Assembly (NCBI GenBank): GCA_028291345.1
Contig: JAQGIF010000114.1
Coordinates: 1-34,002, forward strand
Length of the DNA: 34,002 nucleotides
From: Rhodospirillales bacterium
Lineage (GTDB): Bacteria; Pseudomonadota; Alphaproteobacteria; BOG-932; Roseiterribacteraceae
Reading direction: 5' to 3'
The notes beneath the pieces were generated by a model that was not told the origin of the DNA, made no database searches, and saw nothing but the letters and a program-made list of their open reading frames with translations. Each line of letters begins with the position of its first letter. Position 1 is the stretch's first letter. A program made the translations under genes and the position numbers. Below are positions 7,622-15,688 of the stretch, piece after piece.

Positions 7622-7982
7622 AGCCCGGGCCATCCGCGTCCTGGCGTGCGGCGCGGTGGCGCTGGCTCTTGCCCCGCAACCCGCGTTCGCCAAGAAGAAA
7701 ATGAGCGCGTCGGAGAGCCTCAAGCCACTGACCGTTGAAATGCCGACCAATAACGACGTCTTCCCGGATCGCCCCGGCGCCGAAACGCTCGACCGGAATT
7801 GCCTTGGCTGTCATTCGGCCGAGACGGTCATGAACCAGCCCGCCCTGCCGAAAGCGGCATGGGAAGCCGAAATCGAGAAGATGCGAACCGCCTACAAGGC
7901 GCCGATCAATCCAGAAGATGTGGACGGGATCGTCACCTATCTGGTGGGCACCAACGGGATTGCGCGGAGCAAGTGGCGGTAG
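7605..7982 (+). CDS. SorB-like monohaem cytochrome c subunit
   Basis: A 125-residue exported c-type cytochrome. A signal peptide (KARAIRVLACGAVALALAPQPAFA) is followed by a mature part of about 95 residues with one haem site CLGCH and a downstream Met in EIEKMRTAY as probable sixth ligand. Spacing and the segment PINPEDVDGIVTYLVGTNG resemble SorB, the electron acceptor of SorA. The start is uncertain: ATG 7605 follows GGTGGGGACG, and ATG 7587 is in frame and also possible. Either start lies inside the end of the upstream gene (17 or 35 bases of overlap), so the two are translationally coupled and most likely make a complex in the periplasm. That the cytochrome is intact while the Mo ligand of its partner is missing is the odd point here. 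After its stop, 8017-8030 can form a weak hairpin (GCCGG/CCGGC). Confidence 0.87.
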   Translation: MQQHNKARAIRVLACGAVALALAPQPAFAKKKMSASESLKPLTVEMPTNNDVFPDRPGAETLDRNCLGCHSAETVMNQPALPKAAWEAEIEKMRTAYKAPINPEDVDGIVTYLVGTNGIARSKWR

Positions 7983-8235
7983 GCCGCTGACAGCAAAGAC
8001 CAGCCGGGGTCGCATCGCCGGTATTCCGGCCCTCCAGAACTTCCTGTTTTGCGGCCGCCCATTTGCCGATGGGGTGAGCGCAGGCGCGGCGCGCTTGTTG
8101 GACTGCCTTGCGAGCCCCTGCGCTGGGACGATCGATAGGAGCGCGAATCCCCAAGAGAGTTCCGCGACAAGTTCTTATCTGATTCTGATTCCGGATATGC
8201 TAACGACTATAAACGGTGTGAAAAGCCCGGTTTCA

Positions 8236-8493
8236 ATGAGGACCAATTTGACTGGCATGCTCGCAGTCCCCGCGATCGTTTTGATCGCCTGCACAATGTT
8301 TTGGCTCCGGCGTTTGCCCGTGAAAAAGCCGCTCGACCAGTGGAGCGACCGGGATCTTGCTCGCTACGCCGCACGAATTGCGGGGCGACGTGACGAACTC
8401 ATGAGAGAGAGGGATTACGTCAGCGCGGGGCGGCTGTTTAAAACAGGCCACGAGATAAAAGCGGAAATGAATCGGCGGCGGCCTATTGCGTAG
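8236..8493 (+). CDS. Hypothetical small membrane-anchored protein
   Basis: An 85-residue frame from ATG 8236 with one N-terminal hydrophobic segment (about residues 7-24, [19 protein letters not shown]) followed by a positively charged, helical cytoplasmic-looking tail rich in Arg, Asp and Glu ([20 protein letters not shown] and onward). In-frame alternatives are ATG 8197 and ATG 8257. I do not recognise the family. The regular amphipathic charge pattern and the stop just before a hairpin shared with purH favour a real gene; the absence of a strong ribosome binding site and the short length weigh against. The 253 bases between the cytochrome gene and this start hold no other gene I can support. 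Confidence 0.45.
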   Translation: MRTNLTGMLAVPAIVLIACTMFWLRRLPVKKPLDQWSDRDLARYAARIAGRRDELMRERDYVSAGRLFKTGHEIKAEMNRRRPIA

Positions 8494-8495
8494 AC

Positions 8496-8512
8496 AGCCG
8501 CAAGCCGCGGCT
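8496..8512. terminator. Short hairpin between convergent ends of the small ORF and purH
   Basis: AGCCGC (8496-8501) and GCGGCT (8507-8512) form a perfect 6-base stem with a 5-base loop, placed between the stop of the plus-strand small gene (8493) and the stop of purH (8534). No U tract follows on either strand, so this is at best a weak or bidirectional terminator. Confidence 0.35.
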
Positions 8513-8533
8513 GGGGCGCCGCTACTATGTGTG

Positions 8534-10108
8534 TCAGTGCCGGAAGTGCCGTATCCCGGTGAACACCATCGCCAGGCCGCGCTCGTCGGCGGCGGCGATG
8601 ACTTCAGCGTCGCGCATCGAGCCGCCGGGCTGGATTATGGCGGTGGCGCCGGCTTCAGCGGCGGCGATCATGCCGTCGGCGAAGGGAAAGAAGGCGTCGG
8701 AGGCGACGACCGACCCGCGGGTCAGCGGTGCGGCGAGCTTGGCGGCGGCGGCGGCTTCGCCGGCCTTCCAGGCGGCGATGCGGCTGGAATCGACACGGCT
8801 CATCTGGCCCGCTCCGACGCCGACCGTGGCGCCGTCCTTGGCATAGACGATGGCGTTGGACTTCACATGCTTGGCGACGCGGAAGGCGAATAACATATCC
8901 GCTAGCTCGGTGCTGGTCGGCTGCCGTTTGGTGACGACTTTCAACGATTCCATCGTAACGCGCCCGGTATCGCGCGACTGCAGCAGGAAACCGCCGGCGA
9001 TCGCCTTGACGATCAGCCCCGGCGCCGCCGGGTCGGGCAGGGTGCCGGTCGCCAGCACCCGCAGGTTCTTCTTGGTCGCCAGTACGGCCAGCGCGGCCTC
9101 GGAAATCGAGGGAGCGACGATCACTTCGGCGAACAGCTTTGAGATCTCCTCGGCGGTCTCAGCGTCCAACTCCTGGTTAACCGCGATGATGCCGCCGAAT
9201 GCGCTGACGGGATCGCAGGCAAGCGCCCGGGCATAGGCCGCGCCGATCGACCGGCCCTCGGCTACGCCACAGGGGTTGGCATGTTTGATGATGGCGACGG
9301 CCGGCCGCTCGAACTCCGCGACCAGCTCAATTGCCGCGTCCGCGTCGGCGAGGTTGTTATAGCTGAGCTCCTTGCCCTGAAGCTGCCGGGCGGTGGCGAC
9401 GCCGGGGCGCGTGGTGCCGTCGCGGTACAGCGCGGCTTCCTGGTGCGGGTTCTCGCCATAGCGCATGCGCTGCTGCAAGGTGCCGGCCATGGCGAAGCGA
9501 TCGGGCAATGTTTCGCCATGCTGGGCGGCGAACCAGGCTGAGATGGCGGTATCATAGGCCGCGGTGCGGGCATAGGCCTTGCCAGCTAGGCGGCGGCGGG
9601 TCGCCAGGGTGGTTGCGCCCTGATGCAGCACCAATTCGGCCATCACGGTTTCGTAATCGGCAGAATCGACTACCACAGTCACGAAATCATGATTTTTGGC
9701 GGCGGACCGGATCATCGCCGGCCCGCCTATATCGATATTCTCGACGCAATCCTCGAAGGGCTTGCCGGCCGCCACGGTTGCCTCGAACGGGTAGAGATTG
9801 ACCACCACCAGGTCGATCGGCGGAATATCATGATCGCGCATCGCCTGGGCATGGTCGTCGCGTCGGGCCAGGATACCGCCATGGACCCGCGGATGCAGCG
9901 TCTTGACCCGCCCGTCCATCATCTCCGGAAAGCCGGTATGGGCGGAGACTTCGGTGACGGCGATCCCGGCCTCCTGTAGCGCCCGGAACGTGCCGCCGGT
10001 CGACAGAAGCTCGATATTCTTTTCGCGCAGCGCGCGGGCGAAGGGGATCAGCCCGGTCTTGTCCGAGACGGATAGCAATGCGCGGGTTATCTGGACCGTA
10101 TCGATCAT
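8534..10108 (-). CDS. purH: Bifunctional AICAR formyltransferase / IMP cyclohydrolase PurH
   Basis: A 524-residue enzyme for the last two steps of purine synthesis: 10-formyl-THF-dependent formylation of AICAR, then ring closure to IMP. The N-terminal MGS-like cyclohydrolase domain (about 1-150) shows [32 protein letters not shown] and [16 protein letters not shown]. The formyltransferase domain follows with [13 protein letters not shown], the catalytic KHANPCG and [19 protein letters not shown] and DAFFPFADG lie near the C-terminus. Length and motifs are complete. ATG 10108 lies 11 bases after the heparinase-like gene stop on the same strand, so purH is probably the distal gene of a minus-strand operon that includes rsmB and rpe. 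Confidence 0.97.
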   Translation of the reverse strand: MIDTVQITRALLSVSDKTGLIPFARALREKNIELLSTGGTFRALQEAGIAVTEVSAHTGFPEMMDGRVKTLHPRVHGGILARRDDHAQAMRDHDIPPIDLVVVNLYPFEATVAAGKPFEDCVENIDIGGPAMIRSAAKNHDFVTVVVDSADYETVMAELVLHQGATTLATRRRLAGKAYARTAAYDTAISAWFAAQHGETLPDRFAMAGTLQQRMRYGENPHQEAALYRDGTTRPGVATARQLQGKELSYNNLADADAAIELVAEFERPAVAIIKHANPCGVAEGRSIGAAYARALACDPVSAFGGIIAVNQELDAETAEEISKLFAEVIVAPSISEAALAVLATKKNLRVLATGTLPDPAAPGLIVKAIAGGFLLQSRDTGRVTMESLKVVTKRQPTSTELADMLFAFRVAKHVKSNAIVYAKDGATVGVGAGQMSRVDSSRIAAWKAGEAAAAAKLAAPLTRGSVVASDAFFPFADGMIAAAEAGATAIIQPGGSMRDAEVIAAADERGLAMVFTGIRHFRH

Positions 10109-10119
10109 GGCGGTTAGCT

Positions 10120-11742
10120 CTAGCTAGAAGACGGGGGCGAGGGACGCTTCTCGCGGCGGAAGGCCCAGCGGACGACGGATTCACCGTCGCCTTCGGTCTG
10201 CCCGGTAATCACCAGCACATTGCTGCGCCGTGGTGCGCCGGATCCGAAATAGACGCTGTCATCCAGGGTAACGGCGTCGATGTCCGAGCGGAATCGCCAG
10301 CCGGTACCGTCGCCGAGGCGTAAAAGCGCCGTTCGCCCGTTGCCTGTCAAGGAGACATGCACGTCGGGATGAAAATGGAAACGGATAGCAAATCGCTGCG
10401 GCGTCTTGCCGATCAGCGCGTCCTCGCCCCGCAGGTCTTCCCCGCTGTCGCCCAGGAACAGCCTGCGACGATGCCTGATGCCGAGGCCGGAATAGCCGCT
10501 ATGTGCGATCTCGACGAGCACGCCTTGGGCACCGTCGTCGCGGCTGGATTCGACGGTCGGCGGCCGGCGGCGCACCCCGCCGCCCTCGAGCAGTTCCATC
10601 TGGTTGGTATCGGCAACGGTTACAGTCGAATGGGCTGCCGTGGCGGCCAGGGCCGTGCGCCAGGGGCTGACGCCCGGATGCGCGCCGCAATTGACGATGA
10701 AGCGTTCGCGCCCGACCGACATCTCAAAGCTGCCGATGCCGGCATGGGCGTGGCGGTCCAGCTTCGCCGGCGCCGGCGCGCCGCTGTCGACGATGATAAC
10801 GGTGCGCCCCAGCGACATCCGCTCGAAACCGCCCTGCGGTGCGCGCTTCAGTGGCTTGCCGCGTGCGTCTGCCTGGGTCAGGATGGTGTCGAGAAACAGC
10901 GCCTCGCCCTGCTGGCTGCCATTGAACAGAGCCAATCCGCCATCCCCGTGGCGGAAAAAGCGCAGCGCCGGCGTCATTCGGTCGATTGCATGCTGCAGCA
11001 TCTCCGGCATCGCGATCCGCGCCGCCTTATAAATCGCCCTTATGTCGATGAGCGTGCTGAGAATGGTGGCATGCACCATGGCGTTGCGTTCGGCATGGCA
11101 GCCGTCCGGCAGGACCTGTCTGGGCAATTCCCGCAGCAGCAGCTTTTCGGCCTGCGAGAAGCGGGCCTCGCCCGCTTCCAGGCAAGCGCCGCTGGCCAAC
11201 AGGCCCTTGATCGCCAGCAGCAGGGGCGCCCCGCTCAGATCGCCGGGAAGGGCTCGAGCCAAACCCCGCGCCTGATGCGCCAAGGAACTGAACAAACGCG
11301 CACGAAAGCCATCTTCGGCGCTGGCGCAGAAGAAATCGTGGAAGGCGATCCAGTTGGCGATGCGTGCGCCCATGATGTCGGCGCGCCAGGCCAGGTCGCC
11401 GCGTTTGACCCGCCGGTCCAGCCACTGGCTGGTGAACAGGCGCGCGTGACGTCGTGCGGCATCGCCCCCGACCGCGCGAAGGTCGCGCAGCCATTCGAAG
11501 CTGTGCATCGCGGCGAGCCAGGGTTCGTGCGCCTCGGTGTTCCATGGCGAACCACTGACCATGACCGTCTCGCCGGCCAGTGCGATGACATTGGTCAGCA
11601 TCGTGCGACCCCGGGTTGCATCTCCGGGCCAAGGGTTGGGGGGCACAAGTGTCAATGATAACGGCGCCGCGCTTTTAAGCGGGCTCGAGAAACGGAAACC
11701 CCTGAGCGCGCGGCCGAATCCGGCTTCGCTCACTCCGGTCAC
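10120..11742 (-). CDS. Heparinase II/III-like protein
   Basis: A 540-residue protein of the heparinase II/III-like family (PF07940 type), with an alpha-helical toroid-like N-terminal half ([39 protein letters not shown] with [13 protein letters not shown]) and a beta-rich C-terminal half beginning near [13 protein letters not shown] and including [21 protein letters not shown] and [12 protein letters not shown]. Related proteins sit between rpe or rsmB and purH in many alphaproteobacteria; the physiological substrate there is not established to my knowledge, so a polysaccharide-lyase role is inference. No signal peptide is evident. GTG 11742 overlaps the rpe stop as GTGA, suggesting translational coupling; this start gives a somewhat long basic N-terminus, and an internal start such as ATG 11601 ([11 protein letters not shown]) cannot be excluded. 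Confidence 0.85.
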   Translation of the reverse strand: MTGVSEAGFGRALRGFRFSSPLKSAAPLSLTLVPPNPWPGDATRGRTMLTNVIALAGETVMVSGSPWNTEAHEPWLAAMHSFEWLRDLRAVGGDAARRHARLFTSQWLDRRVKRGDLAWRADIMGARIANWIAFHDFFCASAEDGFRARLFSSLAHQARGLARALPGDLSGAPLLLAIKGLLASGACLEAGEARFSQAEKLLLRELPRQVLPDGCHAERNAMVHATILSTLIDIRAIYKAARIAMPEMLQHAIDRMTPALRFFRHGDGGLALFNGSQQGEALFLDTILTQADARGKPLKRAPQGGFERMSLGRTVIIVDSGAPAPAKLDRHAHAGIGSFEMSVGRERFIVNCGAHPGVSPWRTALAATAAHSTVTVADTNQMELLEGGGVRRRPPTVESSRDDGAQGVLVEIAHSGYSGLGIRHRRRLFLGDSGEDLRGEDALIGKTPQRFAIRFHFHPDVHVSLTGNGRTALLRLGDGTGWRFRSDIDAVTLDDSVYFGSGAPRRSNVLVITGQTEGDGESVVRWAFRREKRPSPPSSS

Positions 11743-12395
11743 CCGCGCAAGTCCGCTATCGCCTGGGCGTAGTGGTTCGGTCCCCCGGAAAATACCGCCG
11801 TGCCGGCAACCAGCACGTCGGCGCCCGCCGCAATGACGCGGGGCGCGGTGTCGCGCACTATGCCGCCATCAACCTCAAGGTCGATCGAATGGGACTGCTT
11901 GTCGATCAGATTGCGAACCTGGGCGATCTTGGCCTCTAGGGGGATGAATTTTTGACCGCCGAATCCCGGATTGACCGTCATGACAAGGACGAGGTCGATC
12001 AGGTCCATCACATATTCAAGCCCGTCGACGGGTGTCCCCGGGTTGAGGGCCACACCGGCCTTCTTGCCCAGAGATTTGATCAGCTGGAGCGAGCGGTGGA
12101 GATGCGGCCCGGCCTCTTCATGAATCGTAATGATGTCAGCGCCAGCTTCGGCGAACAGCGGAATGAAGAAATCCACCGGCGTGATCATCAGATGGACGTC
12201 GAAAGTCTTCTTGGAGTGCGGGCGCAGCGCTTTGACGACCGCGGGGCCGATCGTCAGGTTCGGGACATAATGCCCGTCCATCACATCGACATGGATATAA
12301 TCAGCGCCGGCGGTGTCGACAGCATGCACGGCCTCGCCCAAGGCGGCGAAGTCGGCGGAGAGAATCGAGGGGGCGATACGGACAGTCTGTTGCAC
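11739..12395 (-). CDS. rpe: Ribulose-phosphate 3-epimerase
   Basis: A 218-residue TIM-barrel enzyme interconverting ribulose 5-phosphate and xylulose 5-phosphate in the pentose phosphate pathway. Visible are the N-terminal [17 protein letters not shown], the metal and catalytic region [48 protein letters not shown] and the phosphate-binding end EVDGGI with VAGTAVF. All active-site His and Asp residues appear present. It overlaps the heparinase-like gene by GTGA and lies 86 bases downstream of rsmB on the same strand. The 86-base gap contains a hairpin oriented as a plus-strand terminator (see 12423-12445). Confidence 0.97.
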   Translation of the reverse strand: MQQTVRIAPSILSADFAALGEAVHAVDTAGADYIHVDVMDGHYVPNLTIGPAVVKALRPHSKKTFDVHLMITPVDFFIPLFAEAGADIITIHEEAGPHLHRSLQLIKSLGKKAGVALNPGTPVDGLEYVMDLIDLVLVMTVNPGFGGQKFIPLEAKIAQVRNLIDKQSHSIDLEVDGGIVRDTAPRVIAAGADVLVAGTAVFSGGPNHYAQAIADLRG

Positions 12396-12422
12396 GATTG
12401 ACTCCTATCAATTCGCTGCGGT

Positions 12423-12445
12423 GCCCGCAATCAATTCGGGCTTTT
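12423..12445 (+). terminator. Stem-loop with T run, plus-strand orientation, between rpe and rsmB
   Basis: GCCCG (12423-12427) pairs with CGGGC (12437-12441), a 5-base stem with a 9-base loop, directly followed by TTTT (12442-12445) and AT-rich sequence. In plus-strand reading this is a small intrinsic-terminator layout, yet both flanking genes are on the minus strand. It could limit antisense transcription or be part of an rpe leader; the stem is short, so the call is tentative. Confidence 0.35.
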
Positions 12446-12481
12446 AATTATAGATCTATACGTGTCGGCTGGTTTTGCGAA

Positions 12482-13831
12482 TCACCCGGCCTTGCGAATT
12501 AGCCGGGCGGCGAAAAAACCGTCCATCCCGCCGCGCTCGGCCCAATGGCAGGGGAGAGTGCGCAGATCGCCGTCCTTAGTGATCGCCTCGGCAAGCCCGC
12601 CGATTTCCGCCGAATGGATCGGATATCGGATCATTTCGGGGTGCTCGCCCAGGAAGCGCGCGATCTGTAATTCGCCTTCTTCGGGTTCCAGCGAGCATGT
12701 GCAGTAGATCAGTGTGCCGCCGGGTCTGACCAGCCGCGCGGCGCGGTCCAGCAATTCGGCCTGAAGACGGGTTAGCTGAGCGATATCCTGCGGGGTCTTG
12801 GTCAGCGGAATGTCTGGGTGTCGCCGGATCGTGCCTGTCGCGGTGCAGGGGGCATCGAGCAACACGCCGTCTGCCAGTCCAGTCCCGCCGGGCTTCCACG
12901 CCTGAGCATCGGCGGCGACAAGGCTGGCGGTCAGGCCCAGCCGCTGGAGGTTCTTCTCGACAATCGCCAGGCGCGAGGCTGAACGGTCGACCGCGGTGAC
13001 AATCGCACCCCTAGCGGCCAGTTGTGCGGTCTTGCCACCAGGCGCGGCGCAAAGGTCATAGATGACCTTGCCGGCGATATCGCCGAACAGTAGGACCGGC
13101 AAGGCTGCGGCTGCATCCTGCACCCACCATGTGCCATCGGTAAAACCAGACAGGGCTTCGATGCGGCCACCGACAGGGCGGCGAAGCGTGCCGGTCGGGA
13201 GCAAGATTGCTTCCAGGCGCTCGGTCCAGAATGCGACATCTTCGCCCGGCTTCAAGGTCAGGTCGAGCGGCGGCTCTTCCAGATGCTGGGCGGTGATCGT
13301 CCGGACGGCATCTTCGCCGTAGGTGTGCACCCAGCGTCGCCAGAGCCAGTCCGGGATGTTCAGCCTGGCCTTGTCCTGATCGGCCAGAATCGTTTCGGCC
13401 TCGCGCGATAGTCGCCGCAGAACGGCGTTCGCCATGCCTTTGCCGCGGCCCAGCCCGACCGCTTGCGCCAGATCGACGGCGGTCGCTACGGCGGCATGAG
13501 GCGGGGTGTCGAGGAACATGAGTTGCGCCGCGCCCAGCCTCAGCAGATTCATCAAAGTTTCGGGATGCAGCGGCAGCTTGGCGTCGATCAGCCGGGCAAG
13601 GGCATTGTCGATCTGGCCCAGCCGCCTGACGGCCGTCGTCGCCAGCAATCGGGCAAAGGCCCGGTCGCGCGGGTCCATGTCGGATTTGCCCATCGCGGCG
13701 TCGACAGCTTCATCAAGCGGCCGGTTGCGGTCCAGGACAAGCGCGAGAACATCCAACGCCGCATTGCGGCTCGCGAGAGCCGGGGACAAGGCGCCATGAC
13801 TGTTCGAAATTTTTCTGACTGCCTGCTTCAC
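12482..13831 (-). CDS. rsmB: 16S rRNA m5C967 methyltransferase RsmB
   Basis: A 449-residue RNA methyltransferase (Sun/Fmu family). The N-terminal NusB-like RNA-binding domain (about 1-130, RNAALDVLALVL, DRAFARLLATTAVRR) is followed by a linker and a Rossmann methyltransferase domain with the SAM motif DLCAAPGGKTAQLA, DAPCTATGTIRRHPD and the catalytic cysteine segment YCTCSLEPEEGE. Both conserved Cys residues are present. The frame is open to 13852, but GTG 13831 is preferred because it overlaps the upstream gene stop as GTGA, the coupling style seen repeatedly in this window, with GGGG shortly upstream. It methylates cytosine 967 (E. coli numbering) of 16S rRNA before 30S assembly. It leads the minus-strand run rsmB - rpe - heparinase-like - purH. 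Confidence 0.95.
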   Translation of the reverse strand: MKQAVRKISNSHGALSPALASRNAALDVLALVLDRNRPLDEAVDAAMGKSDMDPRDRAFARLLATTAVRRLGQIDNALARLIDAKLPLHPETLMNLLRLGAAQLMFLDTPPHAAVATAVDLAQAVGLGRGKGMANAVLRRLSREAETILADQDKARLNIPDWLWRRWVHTYGEDAVRTITAQHLEEPPLDLTLKPGEDVAFWTERLEAILLPTGTLRRPVGGRIEALSGFTDGTWWVQDAAAALPVLLFGDIAGKVIYDLCAAPGGKTAQLAARGAIVTAVDRSASRLAIVEKNLQRLGLTASLVAADAQAWKPGGTGLADGVLLDAPCTATGTIRRHPDIPLTKTPQDIAQLTRLQAELLDRAARLVRPGGTLIYCTCSLEPEEGELQIARFLGEHPEMIRYPIHSAEIGGLAEAITKDGDLRTLPCHWAERGGMDGFFAARLIRKAG

Positions 13832-14088
13832 CACGCCCCGCTGAACAACCAACTCGTAAACGCCATCTTATGCATACCGACGTTATAGACCAGACTGGGC
13901 AGCCAGGCGAAAGCGCGCAAGACCCCATGAAATGTCGCGATCAGCAAGGTGATCAGCAGTGATTGAATCTGCGCGCTGCCGCTCGGCACGGGATGACCGA
14001 ACAAGGCCGCGTACCAGAGCGGACCGGCCAGGATGACGCCGAAGATTGCGCCGATCGTCATATAGATTTGTCCGAAATTCCGACCCAT
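13828..14088 (-). CDS. Small integral membrane protein of unknown function
   Basis: An 86-residue protein with two likely membrane segments: about residues 8-30 (IYMTIGAIFGVILAGPLWYA) and 43-70 (SLLITLLIATFHGVLRAF, then WLPSLVYNVGM). ATG 14088 is chosen because GGAGCGAAGACA lies directly upstream, a good ribosome binding site; upstream codons in the same frame do not look coding. Its stop overlaps the preferred rsmB start as GTGA, so it is cotranslated with rsmB. I do not recognise a named family. It is divergent from the SDHAF4-like gene with only 38 bases between the start codons, so the two promoters must overlap or extend into each other's 5' regions. Confidence 0.72.
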   Translation of the reverse strand: MGRNFGQIYMTIGAIFGVILAGPLWYAALFGHPVPSGSAQIQSLLITLLIATFHGVLRAFAWLPSLVYNVGMHKMAFTSWLFSGAW

Positions 14089-14126
14089 TGTCTTCGCTCC
14101 TTGGCGATTGAGGAGACGCCTGCCAT

Positions 14127-14336
14127 ATGGTGCACATGACCGACAAAAATCTCCCCGACCTAAACCCGCCAGAGGCACCGAAGGTGCCGGAATCTAATGA
14201 AACTGGCATGCCGAAGGCGCCGGAGGCTGTTAAGAATGATGCGCCGGCACGTCCGCGCGAAATCGGCGGACCTAAGGGACCTGAGCCGACCCGTTATGGG
14301 GACTGGGAAGTCGGCGGACGCTGCACGGATTTTTGA
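14127..14336 (+). CDS. Succinate dehydrogenase assembly factor 4-like protein (DUF1674)
   Basis: A 69-residue protein whose N-terminal half is low-complexity (Pro, Ala, Lys, Glu) and whose last 25 residues hold the DUF1674/SDHAF4 signature: REIGGPKGPEPTRYGDWE followed by GRCTDF. In mitochondria SDHAF4 binds the flavinylated SdhA subunit and protects it during complex II assembly; a similar role here is inferred from the family. ATG 14127 follows GAGGAGA at about 10 bases; ATG 14136 is an in-frame alternative. No sdh genes are in this window, and the location beside rsmB agrees with what I recall for other alphaproteobacteria. Confidence 0.88.
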   Translation: MVHMTDKNLPDLNPPEAPKVPESNETGMPKAPEAVKNDAPARPREIGGPKGPEPTRYGDWEVGGRCTDF

Positions 14337-14445
14337 GGCTCTCGCGAGTCTGCGCGGTCAAGGTGAGCCGCCGATTTTGAATATTTTACCTTGGCGCCAT
14401 GGCGTCTTGGCGGTTAATCGATAGTGGGGCCTGGACCAGGCAGCT

Positions 14446-15234
14446 CTAAGCCAAATCCACAATCACCGGGGCGTGATCGGAAGGCGGGGCCCAATCCCGG
14501 GTTTCCTTCGCGACTTGCGTGCCGGTGAGGCGCCCGGCCAGCGGCGGAGTGACCCAGATATGGTCCAGCCGGCGGCCGCGATCCGAGGTGCGCCAGTCCT
14601 GGTTGCGGTAGCTCCACCAAGTGTAGAGTTTTTCGTCCGCCGGCACGAAATGGCGCACGGCGTCGACCCAGCCAATCGAGTTCTGCATCGCCGTCAGTTT
14701 CTCCACTTCGATCGGCGTATGCGACACGATCTTCAGCAATTGCTTGTGAGACCAGACATCGTGCTCCAGCGGGGCGATGTTGAGGTCACCGACGAGGATC
14801 ATCGGCAGGTCCGACGACCGCTCCGCCGTCCACCAGGCGGTCAGCTCATCGACGAATTGCAGCTTATGGGCGAATTTATCGTTGACCACCGGGTCGGGAA
14901 TATCGCCGCCGGCCGGGATATACAGGCAGTGGATCTCGGTGCCGTCCTCGGTCGTCGCGACGATGTGGCGGCAATCTTCCTTTTTACACCAATGCCTGAT
15001 TTCGCGGGCGCCAAGCGGGATACGGGCGATGATCGCCACGCCATTGTACGACTTCATCCCGGCGATATGCATATGGGCATAGCCGTGCGCGGCGAAGGCT
15101 TCGTTCGGGAAGAACTGGTCCTGCGTCTTGGTCTCCTGCAGGCACAGCACATCCGGCTGGTATTCGTCGAGAAAACGCAGCACGTTCGGCAGGCGCAGCC
15201 GCACCGAATTGATGTTCCAGGTCGCGATTCTCAT
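14446..15234 (-). CDS. xth: Exodeoxyribonuclease III / AP endonuclease
   Basis: A 262-residue Mg-dependent endonuclease/exonuclease/phosphatase-fold enzyme that incises DNA at abasic sites and removes 3' blocking groups. Seen are WNINSVRLRLPNVL (metal and DNA contacts), LCLQETKTQD with the metal-binding Glu, GDLNIAPLEHDVW with the catalytic Asp-Asn pair, and RLDHIWVT and SDHAPVIVDL with the catalytic Asp-His pair. All are intact, and the length is usual for the XthA family. It appears to be transcribed alone: the SDHAF4-like gene converges on its 3' side, and ybaB lies 130 bases upstream beyond a hairpin. Confidence 0.95.
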   Translation of the reverse strand: MRIATWNINSVRLRLPNVLRFLDEYQPDVLCLQETKTQDQFFPNEAFAAHGYAHMHIAGMKSYNGVAIIARIPLGAREIRHWCKKEDCRHIVATTEDGTEIHCLYIPAGGDIPDPVVNDKFAHKLQFVDELTAWWTAERSSDLPMILVGDLNIAPLEHDVWSHKQLLKIVSHTPIEVEKLTAMQNSIGWVDAVRHFVPADEKLYTWWSYRNQDWRTSDRGRRLDHIWVTPPLAGRLTGTQVAKETRDWAPPSDHAPVIVDLA

Positions 15235-15321
15235 CCCGGACGGTCCTCAGGGGGTAGGCGGAAAAGCAAAGCGTCTTCCCCCAGTTGATGAAGATGGAGG
15301 ATTTGGATTGGTTGCAGAGGT

Positions 15322-15358
15322 TTAGAGGCCGAAGGCCCTTCGCCTTTCCGCCCTCTAA
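15322..15358 (-). terminator. Hairpin downstream of ybaB
   Basis: On the minus strand, just after the ybaB stop, TTAGAGG and CCTCTAA (15358-15352 and 15328-15322) form a 7-base outer stem enclosing CGAAGG/CCTTCG, an inner stem, with imperfect bases between. There is no clear U run after it, so it may be a processed 3' end or a weak terminator for the dnaX-ybaB transcript. Confidence 0.5.
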
Positions 15359-15364
15359 GATCGA

Positions 15365-15688
15365 TCAGAAGGGCAGTTTCATTCCCGGCGGCATTGGCAG
15401 GCCGCCCATCATTTTCTGGGTTTCTGAGGCGACATAGGCCTCGACCTTGTTCTTAGCGTCGGCGACGGCGGCAATGATCAGGTCTTCAAGGATTTCGACG
15501 TCCCCGGGGTCGACGGCCGCCTTGTCCAGCGTGATCTTTTTCAGTTCGCCCTTGCCGTTCATGAGGGCGGAGACCATGCCGCCGCCCGATTGTCCGCTCA
15601 TCTCGATCTCGGCGAGTTTCGCCTGCATTTCCGCCATGCGGGTCTGCATCTGCTGGGCTTGCTTCATCAATTGGCCGATATTTTTCAC
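15365..15688 (-). CDS. ybaB: YbaB/EbfC family nucleoid-associated protein
   Basis: A 107-residue small DNA-binding protein. An N-terminal helix rich in Met, Gln and Lys (QLMKQAQQMQTRMAEMQAKL) is followed by the short beta region GMVSALMNGKGELKKITLDK and a C-terminal helix VADAKNKVEAY, the standard EbfC layout; it dimerises in a tweezer-like form. The start is GTG 15688, overlapping the dnaX stop as GTGA. The dnaX-ybaB order is conserved widely in bacteria, often followed by recR, which is not found here; xth comes next after 130 bases. Confidence 0.95.
   Translation of the reverse strand: MKNIGQLMKQAQQMQTRMAEMQAKLAEIEMSGQSGGGMVSALMNGKGELKKITLDKAAVDPGDVEILEDLIIAAVADAKNKVEAYVASETQKMMGGLPMPPGMKLPF

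Noticed and set aside
8017-8030. GCCGG/CCGGC hairpin after the SorB-like gene
   Set aside because: Short stem without a T run; not convincing as a terminator in GC-rich DNA.
7918-8235. Upstream extension of the small membrane protein frame back into the cytochrome gene
   Set aside because: The sequence before 8197 has no protein character and overlaps the SorB-like gene in another frame.
10357-11658. Long plus-strand open frame of 433 codons
   Set aside because: It lies entirely antisense to the heparinase-like gene, has no recognisable motifs and is the expected mirror frame of a high-GC gene.
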